Below, piece after piece: positions 33,819 through 41,552 of a DNA stretch of 45,475 bases. The DNA lies in assembly GCA_965662545.1 (NCBI GenBank), contig CBFIHZ010000032.1, forward strand, positions 1-45,475, in the 5' to 3' direction. Every line of letters starts with the position of its first letter. Position 1 is the stretch's first letter. Both the position numbers and the translations under genes were made by a program. A model generated the notes under the pieces. It made no database searches. It had not been told where the DNA came from and saw only the letters and a program-made list of their open reading frames with translations. This DNA is from CPC320 sp002684375. GTDB lineage: Bacteria; Pseudomonadota; Alphaproteobacteria; Rhodobacterales; Rhodobacteraceae.

Positions 33819-34413
33819 TTTAACAGAGGGTGAACTATTGGCGCTACCGTTCTTATTCGAGTTTTGGGCGATGGAGCGTTTGCGCGGTCAGCTTGGCAGC
33901 GATGCGCTGATGCCTAAAGTCTGGCCGGTTGGATCATATTTTGTGCTGTTGAACGGTAATCCCGAGCAGATAAAATTATCTCCGGCAGCACGGGATTTGT
34001 CGCAACATTTCCGCCTTGGCCCAGCTCAGCGACCGATGGCAGACCCGTCTTATATTCACCTTAGGGAAGCGTTTTCTGGTAATGGGCTGCGGCCCTACAT
34101 GCCCTGCCACATGCTGGCGAAAATTACTGAGCAGGGAGTGCGGGTCAGTTGGATCAGACGCAGTCGTATTGATGCAGATAGTTGGCAGCGGGCCGAAGTG
34201 CCGCTGGGAGAGGAGTCAGAGCTTTATACTGTCCGTCTGGTGCGCGGCGGAGAGATTGTGCATGAAGACACTGTTACCCAGCCTTTATGGCTGTCCCGAG
34301 AGAATGAAGTTTCTGCAGAGGTTTTAACATCACCGATGCTTGAAGTGCATGTTGCACAGGTCTCGGCGCTCTTTGGACCCGGTCCGTTCGCCCGGCTGAT
34401 GCTGGTCAAGTAA
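33682..34413 (+). CDS. Chimeric GTA remnant: large terminase N-terminus fused to g15-type tail protein C-terminus
   Basis: One open frame of 243 codons joins two unrelated GTA proteins. Residues 1-63 (including WIACTSVANRQSFRNDLTEG and LLALPFLFEFWA) match the start of RcGTA-type large terminases, in which FEFWA is followed by a PHQ-like motif and the Walker A ATPase region. Here, at codon 64 (33871), the sequence changes to RLRGQLGSDALMPKVWPVGS, YIHLREAFSGNGLRPYMP, SWIRRSRIDADSWQ and FGPGPFARL. These are the final ~180 residues of the g15 tail/host-specificity protein. No ATPase, portal, capsid or tail gene remains between. The start is probably TTG 33682, with GGAG upstream. The frame is intact across the join, so the deletion is in frame and fairly recent or still tolerated. 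Confidence 0.75.
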   Translation: MQNKKGSKQVSGAADTVSTLPRRGIRSGADWIACTSVANRQSFRNDLTEGELLALPFLFEFWAMERLRGQLGSDALMPKVWPVGSYFVLLNGNPEQIKLSPAARDLSQHFRLGPAQRPMADPSYIHLREAFSGNGLRPYMPCHMLAKITEQGVRVSWIRRSRIDADSWQRAEVPLGEESELYTVRLVRGGEIVHEDTVTQPLWLSRENEVSAEVLTSPMLEVHVAQVSALFGPGPFARLMLVK

Positions 34414-34742
34414 TGCGGCTGGTTTTACACGGCGATGTGACGGCGGTGGCGCGAGTTTTAATGTCTGTGACCGCTGACAGACGGAATTTCTTGTGTAGCT
34501 CGATCTTGTCACAGGCTCATAGTGCTGATTGTTATCGCAAGCGTTTTAATAGGCCGCATCCCGATTGGGGAAACGGCAGCCTTATGGCCTTGGCGCGCAG
34601 TATGGGCTTGCAAACCGAACCTGAACTTACAGATCTTGAATATTGCGACTGTCTCGAAAGGGTTTTTTCTGGGCTGCGTCATTGGCGAGCGTCCCAGTCT
34701 AACCGGACGCGCAACTCAGGCAAAGCTGTACCGCTGGATTGA
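34413..34742 (+). CDS. Conserved hypothetical protein downstream of the GTA g15 position
   Basis: A 109-residue protein, MRLVLHGDVTAVARVLMSV at the start and RPHPDWGNGSLMALARSMG in the middle, then a Cys-rich YCDCLERVF stretch. Its ATG overlaps the stop of the chimeric GTA ORF (TAATG). I recall similar small proteins directly after g15 in Rhodobacterales GTA loci, which supports the synteny. No enzymatic motif is seen. The 3' end overlaps the opposing DksA/TraR-like gene by 44 bases. Confidence 0.65.
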   Translation: MRLVLHGDVTAVARVLMSVTADRRNFLCSSILSQAHSADCYRKRFNRPHPDWGNGSLMALARSMGLQTEPELTDLEYCDCLERVFSGLRHWRASQSNRTRNSGKAVPLD

Positions 34743-35037
34743 ACGCAAGTCGCTTGGGGGCAATGTCATCGCCACAGTCGTAACAAGTACCAAAGGCGTC
34801 ATCATCAAGCCTCTTACGGGCGTTCAGCAGTGCACTGCGCTGCGTGTCACGCCGGGTTTGTGCTGCTTGTGCCATGGCCTGCGCTTGCAGGGCGTCCATC
34901 CGGCTTAAGCGGCCCACAGATTGCTGATCTAATGCCACCACCGCTTGACTGCTGTGTCCGAGATCATCTTCTTGATTCAATTCGTCTAAGCGAGTGTTGA
35001 TCAGTTGGTAATATATCTGTTTGTCAGGGGGCGGCAT
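34699..35037 (-). CDS. DksA/TraR-type C4 zinc-finger protein
   Basis: A 112-residue protein with an N-terminal helical region and a C-terminal zinc finger CYDCGDDIAPKR...CLSC, the DksA/TraR type. Members bind RNA polymerase through its secondary channel and alter transcription, often with ppGpp. It is shorter than DksA (about 150) and closer to the small single-finger relatives. It lies between the GTA remnant and cysE, on the opposite strand. Confidence 0.85.
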   Translation of the reverse strand: MPPPDKQIYYQLINTRLDELNQEDDLGHSSQAVVALDQQSVGRLSRMDALQAQAMAQAAQTRRDTQRSALLNARKRLDDDAFGTCYDCGDDIAPKRLAFNPAVQLCLSCASG

Positions 35038-35077
35038 GCAAATCCCTTTCCAATAGCGAAGAATTAACTTTCCATTC

Positions 35078-35123
35078 TTTTACACTATCTGATACACTTT
35101 AGCATGCAAGGGAGAGTGTAAAA
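35078..35123 (+). promoter_or_regulatory. Inverted repeat enclosing the cysE ribosome binding site
   Basis: TTTTACACT (35078-35086) is repeated inverted as AGTGTAAAA (35115-35123). TACACT recurs directly at 35093-35098. The right arm ends at the A of the cysE start codon. It could be a set of regulator half-sites in the divergent promoter or a structure masking the start. Confidence 0.4.
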
Positions 35124-35944
35124 TGGCCAAAAGTCAGACACAGATTGCTAATCTTGATCCAATCTGGGTGCGAATTGTCGATGAGGCAGAGCATGCTATC
35201 TCGGAAGAACCGCTGTTAGGTGGCTTGATGCACGCTTGCGTTTTGCACCACAACTCGATTCAAGACGCGCTCGGCTACCGGATTGCACTTAAATTGGCCT
35301 CGGGCGAGATGTCTGAGCAGATACTGCGCGAAATTTGTGACGCTGCCCATAAATCAGATCCCAATCTGGCGATGTCCGCGCGGGCTGATATCACAGCGGT
35401 GTTCGACCGCGATCCGGCCTGCCATCGGTTTCTGCAACCGCTGTTGTTTTTCAAAGGCTTCCAAGCGATCCAAGCCTACCGGGTTGCCCATTGGTTATGG
35501 GGGCAGGGTCGGGCTGATCTGTCGTATTTTTTCCAGATGCGGGTGTCAGAGGTTTTTGGTATCGATATCCACCCGGCTGCTAAAGTCGGCAAGGGAATTA
35601 TGATCGATCACGCCCATTCGATTGTCATCGGTGAGACGGCGGTGGTGGGTGACAATGTGTCGATGCTGCATTCTGTCACGTTGGGCGGTACCGGCAAAGA
35701 GGAAGAAGATCGCCATCCCAAGATCGCGGCAGGCGTGTTAATCGGGGCCGGGGCCAAGGTGCTGGGCAATATCACCGTCGGCCACTGCTCGCGGATTGCA
35801 GCGGGTTCGGTGGTACTGCATGATGTGCCGGCCATGACCACTGTGGCGGGCGTTCCGGCTAAAGTGGTCGGAGAGGCGGGCTGTGCCACCCCGTCAGTGA
35901 CAATGGATCAACTGCTGAAAGAAGCCTCTAGCCTAGACGTCTAG
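35123..35944 (+). CDS. cysE: Serine O-acetyltransferase
   Basis: A 273-residue enzyme that makes O-acetylserine from serine and acetyl-CoA, the first step of cysteine synthesis. It has the N-terminal helical SATase domain (through HRFLQPLLFFKGFQAIQAYR) and the hexapeptide left-handed beta-helix. The catalytic His is in IDHAHSIVIGETAVVGDN, and GTGKEEEDRHPKI and HCSRIAAGSVVL follow. GGGAG precedes the ATG. The C-terminal tail usually binds cysteine synthase and gives feedback inhibition. Confidence 0.96.
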   Translation: MAKSQTQIANLDPIWVRIVDEAEHAISEEPLLGGLMHACVLHHNSIQDALGYRIALKLASGEMSEQILREICDAAHKSDPNLAMSARADITAVFDRDPACHRFLQPLLFFKGFQAIQAYRVAHWLWGQGRADLSYFFQMRVSEVFGIDIHPAAKVGKGIMIDHAHSIVIGETAVVGDNVSMLHSVTLGGTGKEEEDRHPKIAAGVLIGAGAKVLGNITVGHCSRIAAGSVVLHDVPAMTTVAGVPAKVVGEAGCATPSVTMDQLLKEASSLDV

Positions 35945-35999
35945 CGCAGGTCTTGGCGCGGTGCCACAAACCGAAGCGGCAGGCCCAAGTCACGCAGAC

Positions 36000-36016
36000 A
36001 AAGGCCGGCCTTTTTT
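36000..36016. terminator. Probable bidirectional terminator between cysE and pdhC
   Basis: AAAGGCCGGCCTTT is a perfect palindrome followed by T on the plus strand, and lies between two convergent genes. Confidence 0.5.
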
Positions 36017-36046
36017 AAAAACTACCCCTGACATTCCTGACAAGCG

Positions 36047-37387
36047 TTATACCAGCATGGTGAGCGGGTTCTCAAGGTTGTCGACAATCGCTTGCAGCAG
36101 TTGCGCGCCCAATGCTCCGTCAATCGCTCGGTGATCGACGGACATTGTGACCGACATGACCGTGGCGACGCCCAAGCTGCCGTCTGGCGTAACCACAGGG
36201 CGTTTTTTGCCCGCGCCTACGGCCAAAATGGCACCGTGCGGTGGGTTGATTACTGCGTCAAAATTATCAACGCCGAACATGCCAAGGTTCGAGATTGCAA
36301 AACTGCCACCTTGATATTCATGCGGGGCCAGTTTTTTGTTCCGTGCCCGGTTGGCCATGTCTTTCATTTCCGCTGAGAGGGTCGAGAGAGACTTGCTATC
36401 GGCATCTTTGAGCACTGGCGTAAACAAACCGCCCTCGATGGCGACAGCGACAGCCACGTCAGAAGGTTTAAGCTGCAGCACTCGGTCTCCGGCCCAAACA
36501 GCATTGGCTGCAGGTACAGACTGAAGCGCTAAGGCGGCGGCTTTAATGATGAAATCATTGACCGAAAGCTTGACGTCGCGGGTCGCAAGCTGGCTGTTTA
36601 ACTCACTACGCAGCGCCAGAAGAGCATCGAGCTGGATATCCCGACGCAGATAAAAATGCGGAATTGTCTGCTTGGCCTCTGTCAGTCGGGCGGCGATTGT
36701 TTTGCGCATGCCGTCCAGTTTTATCTCGTCAAAGGTACGGTCACCGTACATTTTAAGCACGGTTTCGGTCGCAGGGCCACTGGAGATCGCAATTTGTTCG
36801 GTGGATACAGCTGTTGAGGCTGAATTGGTCGCGGGTGCCGGGGCCGCTGCGGTCGCATTTTCGACATCGGCTTTCACAATGCGCCCCTTTGGACCAGAGC
36901 CGATTATCTGACTTAAATCCAGTCCTTTATCCGCGGCAATACGGCGGGCCAGAGGTGTGGCAAAGACGCGCCCGGTTTTTGTATCCGGTTGCGAGGTCGG
37001 TGCTAAAGTTGCGGTGGGTGTCACGGGCTTATGCACCGCATCTGCCGGTGTCGCGCTGTCTAAGGTTGCAATTGCAGACGTGTCAGCACGTACTGGCAGT
37101 GAGGCAGGGGCAGAGGCTGTATGATCGGGTCCATCTGCGGTTTCGTCGTCATCAAGCAGGGTGGCGATCGGCGTATTAACGGCGACGTCTTGGCTGCCCT
37201 CGGGGATCAAAATCTCACCGATGATCCCTTCGTCGACGGCTTCAAATTCCATAGTTGCCTTATCCGTTTCGATCTCGGCCAACAGGTCGCCCGAGGCCAC
37301 GGTGTCGCCCGCTTTGACCAACCACTTAGTCAGCGACCCCTGTTCCATGGTTGGTGACAGCGCAGGCATGAGAATTTCAATTGGCAT
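36047..37387 (-). CDS. pdhC: Pyruvate dehydrogenase E2, dihydrolipoamide acetyltransferase
   Basis: A 446-residue core subunit of the pyruvate dehydrogenase complex that transfers acetyl from lipoamide to CoA. Domains in order: one lipoyl domain (residues 1-80; lipoyl Lys in EIETDKATMEFEA), an Ala/Pro/Thr-rich linker, the peripheral-subunit-binding domain (ATPLARRIAADKGLDLSQI), a second linker, and the catalytic domain ending with the DHRAIDGALGAQ active-site His/Asp. It lies 13 bases after pdhB. No E3 (lpd) gene is next to it in this window. Confidence 0.96.
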   Translation of the reverse strand: MPIEILMPALSPTMEQGSLTKWLVKAGDTVASGDLLAEIETDKATMEFEAVDEGIIGEILIPEGSQDVAVNTPIATLLDDDETADGPDHTASAPASLPVRADTSAIATLDSATPADAVHKPVTPTATLAPTSQPDTKTGRVFATPLARRIAADKGLDLSQIIGSGPKGRIVKADVENATAAAPAPATNSASTAVSTEQIAISSGPATETVLKMYGDRTFDEIKLDGMRKTIAARLTEAKQTIPHFYLRRDIQLDALLALRSELNSQLATRDVKLSVNDFIIKAAALALQSVPAANAVWAGDRVLQLKPSDVAVAVAIEGGLFTPVLKDADSKSLSTLSAEMKDMANRARNKKLAPHEYQGGSFAISNLGMFGVDNFDAVINPPHGAILAVGAGKKRPVVTPDGSLGVATVMSVTMSVDHRAIDGALGAQLLQAIVDNLENPLTMLV

Positions 37388-37400
37388 AGCTCTGTCTTCC

Positions 37401-38792
37401 TTACCTGTAGGTTACTTTGCGCACGGCCTCGATCACCTCTTGGGTGGTCAACAACGCGTGTTTTTCTAAATTGGCCGCATATGGCATGGGCACATCCTTG
37501 CCGGTGCAATTGATCACCGGGGCATCTAGATAGTCAAAAGCTTTTTCCATGATTGTTGCCGAGAGATGATTGCCGATAGAGCCGACGGGAAAACCCTCTT
37601 CTATGGTCACACATCGGTTGGTTTTTTGCACTGAGGCCAGCACGGTGTCGTAATCAATTGGGCGCAGGCTGCGCAAATCCACAACTTCGGCGCTGACACC
37701 CTCTGCCGCCAGTGTTTCGGCAGCCTCAAGCGCATATTGCATTCCGATACCAAAACTGACCAGCGTCACGTCACTGCCTTCGCGCCAAATCCGCGCCTTG
37801 CCAAACGGCACGGTGTAATCCTCAAGCACCGGCATATCAAAGCTGCGCCCATAGAGGATTTCGTTTTCCAAAAAGACCACGGGATTGGGATCACGGATCG
37901 CCGATTTTAACAGCCCCTTGGCGTCTGATGCCGAATAGGGCATCGCCACTTTCAACCCCGGAATAGCGGCAAACCAAGCTGCAAAATCCTGTGAATGCTG
38001 CGCACCGACACGGGCCGCTGCGCCGTTAGGTCCGCGAAAAACCATCGGAGCGCCCATCTGCCCGCCGGACATATAAAGCGTTTTAGCGGCAGAGTTTACA
38101 ATTTGATCCATGGCTTGCATGGCAAAGTTAAACGTCATGAACTCGACAATCGGGCGCAAGCCGCCAAAGGCCGCGCCAACCGCTATTCCTGCAAAGCCAT
38201 GTTCGGTAATCGGCGTGTCGATAATACGTTTTTCGCCGAATTCGTCCAGCAGACCTTGCGATACTTTATAGGCACCCTGATATTCGGCGACCTCTTCCCC
38301 CATGAGCAACACGGTGGGGTCTGTACGCATTTCTTCGGCCATGGCATCGCGCAGAGCTTCCCGCACGGTTTGCTGACGGATCTCGGTGCCCTCTGGCCAG
38401 TCTGGTCCCACCTTGGGCGCTGCGACAGCAACCGTGGCCGCGACAGGGGCGGCGGCATTGGCGGTGTCGGTTGGGCGGTCTTTTGCGGGCTCTGTGGCGG
38501 TAGGCTCTGGCGTTGGGGTGGCCAAATCCTTGGTGTCGGTCACGCTTTCGCCGTCTTCCAATAATAGGGCAATGGGCGCATTGACCTTGATGCCTTCGCT
38601 GCCGGCGCTGACCAGCAGCTTGCCGATCACGCCTTCATCCACAGCCTCGAATTCCATCGTGGCCTTGTCGGTTTCAATTTCTGCCAGTATGTCACCCGAA
38701 GCGACACTATCGCCTTCTTTGACAAGCCATTGTGTCAGGGTGCCCTCTTCCATGGTTGGCGAGAGCGCGGGCATCAGAATTTCGGTTGCCAT
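37401..38792 (-). CDS. pdhB: Pyruvate dehydrogenase E1 beta subunit with N-terminal lipoyl domain
   Basis: A 463-residue E1 beta subunit. The first 80 residues form a lipoyl domain (EIETDKATMEFEA) very like that of pdhC, followed by an Ala/Pro/Thr linker and the E1 beta domain (REALRDAMAEEMRTDPTVLLMGEEVAEYQGAY... split by eye). The extra lipoyl domain is usual in alphaproteobacterial PdhB. The start at 38792 has AAGGACA upstream; the frame stays open to 38831. It works with PdhA to decarboxylate pyruvate. Confidence 0.96.
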   Translation of the reverse strand: MATEILMPALSPTMEEGTLTQWLVKEGDSVASGDILAEIETDKATMEFEAVDEGVIGKLLVSAGSEGIKVNAPIALLLEDGESVTDTKDLATPTPEPTATEPAKDRPTDTANAAAPVAATVAVAAPKVGPDWPEGTEIRQQTVREALRDAMAEEMRTDPTVLLMGEEVAEYQGAYKVSQGLLDEFGEKRIIDTPITEHGFAGIAVGAAFGGLRPIVEFMTFNFAMQAMDQIVNSAAKTLYMSGGQMGAPMVFRGPNGAAARVGAQHSQDFAAWFAAIPGLKVAMPYSASDAKGLLKSAIRDPNPVVFLENEILYGRSFDMPVLEDYTVPFGKARIWREGSDVTLVSFGIGMQYALEAAETLAAEGVSAEVVDLRSLRPIDYDTVLASVQKTNRCVTIEEGFPVGSIGNHLSATIMEKAFDYLDAPVINCTGKDVPMPYAANLEKHALLTTQEVIEAVRKVTYR

Positions 38793-38803
38793 TATATCTG
38801 TCC

Positions 38804-39799
38804 TTATGCCTGAGCGTAAATATCGGTCCAAAGCTCGGAGAGATCCGGCTCGGGACTTTCTTTGGCGAAGTCTGTCGATGCGTTGACAACTTTTTTGATG
38901 CCCTTATCGATCGTCTTTAAATCTTCTTCTGTGGCGTGTTTGCCGGTCAGCAACAACGAGCGTACGTATTCGATAGGGTCGCGTTCTTCGCGCATTTTCT
39001 GAACTTCTTCGCGGGTCCGGTATTTTGCCGGATCCGACATTGAATGACCGCGATAACGATAGGTTTTGACTTCGAGAATGAACGGCCCTTTGCCGGCGCG
39101 ACAATGTTTGACGGCCAATTCGCCAGCGGCTTTGACCTCCAGTACATTCATGCCGTCAACCGCCTGACCTGCGATGCCAAAAGCCTCACCACGGGTGAAA
39201 ATATCCGGCGACGAGGTTGACCGTTTTTGCGCTGTGCCCATCGCATATTGATTGTTTTCAATGACAAAGATGACCGGCAGTTTCCAAAGCGCCGCCATAT
39301 TGAAGGTCTCGTAAACCTGACCCTGATTGGCAGCCCCATCGCCAAAATAGGCAAAAGTCACGCGATCTGTGCCATTGTATTTGTCTGAAAATGCCAAGCC
39401 GGCACCGATCGGAACCTGTGCCGCCACAATGCCGTGTCCGCCATAAAAGTGCTTTTCCTTGCTAAACATATGCATGGAGCCACCCTTGCCTTTGGAATAA
39501 CCGCCGATCCGTCCGGTCAATTCCGCCATAACGCCGTCTGGATTCATACCGCAGGCCAGCATATGGCCGTGATCGCGATAAGAGGTGATCCGCTTGTCAC
39601 CCTGTTCTGCGGCGGCCTCAAGGCCGACAACAACGGCTTCTTGGCCGATGTATAAGTGACAAAATCCGCCGATAAGGCCCATGCCATAGAGCTGGCCTGC
39701 TTTTTCTTCGAATCGTCTGATCAGTAACATATCGTGGTAATGTTGTTTCAGCTCTTCGGAAGAAACATTTGATTTTGCCGCACTTTTTCGGGTTGCCAT
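38804..39799 (-). CDS. pdhA: Pyruvate dehydrogenase E1 alpha subunit
   Basis: A 331-residue E1 alpha subunit that binds thiamine diphosphate through GDGAANQGQVYETFNMAALW...ENN (motif split by eye) and forms a tetramer with PdhB. GGSMHMFSKEKHFYGGHGIV and the YRYRGHSMSDPAKYR loop are also typical. It heads pdhA-pdhB-pdhC on the minus strand. A palindrome at 39825-39842 lies just upstream. Confidence 0.96.
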   Translation of the reverse strand: MATRKSAAKSNVSSEELKQHYHDMLLIRRFEEKAGQLYGMGLIGGFCHLYIGQEAVVVGLEAAAEQGDKRITSYRDHGHMLACGMNPDGVMAELTGRIGGYSKGKGGSMHMFSKEKHFYGGHGIVAAQVPIGAGLAFSDKYNGTDRVTFAYFGDGAANQGQVYETFNMAALWKLPVIFVIENNQYAMGTAQKRSTSSPDIFTRGEAFGIAGQAVDGMNVLEVKAAGELAVKHCRAGKGPFILEVKTYRYRGHSMSDPAKYRTREEVQKMREERDPIEYVRSLLLTGKHATEEDLKTIDKGIKKVVNASTDFAKESPEPDLSELWTDIYAQA

Positions 39800-39824
39800 G
39801 GGCTTTTCTCGCCTTTTCTGAAAG

Positions 39825-39842
39825 TAGTTTAGCGTTAAACTA
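39825..39842. promoter_or_regulatory. Palindrome TAGTTTA-GCGT-TAAACTA upstream of pdhA
   Basis: Perfect 7-base arms lie 26-43 bases before the pdhA start codon, a good position for a repressor or activator of the pdh operon. The regulator is unknown. Confidence 0.45.
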
Positions 39843-40045
39843 TTTTTATAGAGGATATAAGGCAGAATGACGAGAGAAATTTTTGAGAGATGTATTTTCG
39901 TATTAATTTTGGAGGAATTGGTGCGGCAATAGTGCTGACTTTACAGGGTCCCCGTTTCTGCGGGGGCGGGCTCTTGCTGTTTCTGGCGGGCGCTACACAT
40001 AAATTATTCACTATTTACAGGCGGTCGCTTAGGAAAGCTCGTGAA

Positions 40046-40348
40046 CTAGCGAATGACGATTTCGTCGGGACGGATCATACCCAGAACACGCCGCGCCTGT
40101 TCGTCGAGCAAATCCAGATCCAGATAGCCGTCTGACAGCCGGTGCGTCAGGTTTTCCATGCGTTTAATTTCGGCGTTGGTCTCGGCAAGTTCTGCGGTCA
40201 ACTGGCGGGTTTTCTGCTCAATTTCTGCACGGCGAAACAGCCCATAGTCGCCCTGAACAGCGGCAAATGTGAAATACAGAGCCAGCCCGGAAGCGACCAC
40301 AAAAAACGTCAAGACGCCTAAGGGCTTTTTGGTGTTACGTGTGGTCAT
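40046..40348 (-). CDS. Septum formation initiator, FtsB/DivIC family
   Basis: A 100-residue bitopic membrane protein with one N-terminal membrane segment (about residues 10-29), then a coiled coil (RAEIEQKTRQLTAELAETNA) and a short C-terminal domain with LDEQARRVLGMIRPDEIVI. It fits FtsB, which joins the divisome at the septum. The ATG at 40348 is chosen because GAGG lies 6 bases upstream. In related genomes this gene often sits between glycolytic genes and pdhA, as here. Confidence 0.85.
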   Translation of the reverse strand: MTTRNTKKPLGVLTFFVVASGLALYFTFAAVQGDYGLFRRAEIEQKTRQLTAELAETNAEIKRMENLTHRLSDGYLDLDLLDEQARRVLGMIRPDEIVIR

Positions 40349-40478
40349 CTGCTGCCTCAATACGACCCACTAAGGGGCCCTTAATGTATGATTGCACAGG
40401 TGATTCTGTTTGTGAATCCCAAAAATGAACAAATCTTACATTAGATTGAGATCAGCGTCTGGAAGGCCCAATTTTGTG

Positions 40479-41372
40479 TTAGCCCGACACCGACGCATCG
40501 TATATTTCCGCGACCGCCTGACCGAGTGTGGTATCAAATGCGGCGTCGTTTTGCTGAATGGACAGCCCTTCGGTAAGCGCGCGTGAAAAACTGGCGATCA
40601 CACCGGCATTTTTGGCCAGCATATCCGTCGCGGTCTTGCGGTCATAGCCACCTGATAAGGCCACCACTCGCAGCACACGATCATCGGCCACCAGCGGGGC
40701 ATAGTGATTGGCGGTTTCGGGCAGGGTCAGCTTTAACATGATTTCTTGATCTGGCGCCATTTTGTCAAGGTGACGGCTGATGGTTTGCAACAGCAGGCCT
40801 TCGGCGGCAGCTTTGTCGGTTGCGGTAATGCTGATTTCGGGTTCAATAATCGGAATCAGGCCGTGGCCGAGGATTTTCTTTGCGACCTCGAATTGTTGCG
40901 CCACCACGGCTTCAATGCCGCTTTCTGAGGCGCTCTCGATCAAAGAACGCATCTTTGTGCCAAAAATATTGGCCTCAACGCCGCGCTGCAACAGTGCATC
41001 GAGCCCGTCTATAGGTTTCATCAGGCTCACCCCATCGGTATTGGCGGCAAGGCCTTTATCGACTTTCAGAAAGGGGACGACGCCACGGGTTTTCCACAGA
41101 TAGTCGGCGGAAGGCAGGCCTCCAATCATCCGGTCCATGGTTTGCTCGAATAAAATGGCCCCAACAATGTGATCTGTTGAGAAGGCTTTTGATTGCACGA
41201 TCCGGGCGCGCATAGCGTGGATCAGATCAAACATCTCTGTGTCCCCATTGTAACCGGTGGGATCAATCCCGTATAATTTTAGGGCTTTGGGGGTTGAACC
41301 ACCGCTTTGATCCAACGCTGCGATGAAACCATCTGCCGATAAAATCTTGGCTCTTTGCTCGATATTGTTCAT
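40479..41372 (-). CDS. fda: Class I fructose-bisphosphate aldolase
   Basis: A 297-residue Schiff-base aldolase that cleaves fructose 1,6-bisphosphate to triose phosphates, or runs in reverse. N-terminal ALDQSGGSTPKALKLYGI, then ILFEQTMDR, PFLKVDKGLA, IIEPEISI and a Lys in EIMLKLTLPE match the family. It lies 180 bases after pgk and is followed by the ftsB-like gene. GAGGCGGG precedes the start. Confidence 0.93.
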   Translation of the reverse strand: MNNIEQRAKILSADGFIAALDQSGGSTPKALKLYGIDPTGYNGDTEMFDLIHAMRARIVQSKAFSTDHIVGAILFEQTMDRMIGGLPSADYLWKTRGVVPFLKVDKGLAANTDGVSLMKPIDGLDALLQRGVEANIFGTKMRSLIESASESGIEAVVAQQFEVAKKILGHGLIPIIEPEISITATDKAAAEGLLLQTISRHLDKMAPDQEIMLKLTLPETANHYAPLVADDRVLRVVALSGGYDRKTATDMLAKNAGVIASFSRALTEGLSIQQNDAAFDTTLGQAVAEIYDASVSG

Positions 41373-41552
41373 ATTTTGGCCCGCCTCTGTCCGTTACACG
41401 ATGCCGACCATTTGGATAAATGGTGCAGTCTTACGCTGATGCCCGAACGCATCTGCATCGGCTCTAAGCGAGGTGGTTTACAGTTTCAATTGTGTTTGCG
41501 CTAACACCAAACGGGTATTTTGTAGCAGACAGACTTTACAAGAATTTTGCCT

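Noticed and set aside
37121..38792. Near-identical lipoyl domains in pdhC and pdhB as a novel duplication
   Set aside because: A lipoyl domain on E1 beta is a known feature of alphaproteobacterial pyruvate dehydrogenase.
39867..39932. 21-codon ORF MTREIFERCIFVLILEELVRQ with AAGG upstream
   Set aside because: Plausible start but no context or conservation evidence; too short to call.
39890..40135. 81-codon plus-strand ORF between pdhA and the ftsB-like gene
   Set aside because: It overlaps the end of the ftsB-like gene, lacks a convincing ribosome binding site and reads like chance sequence.
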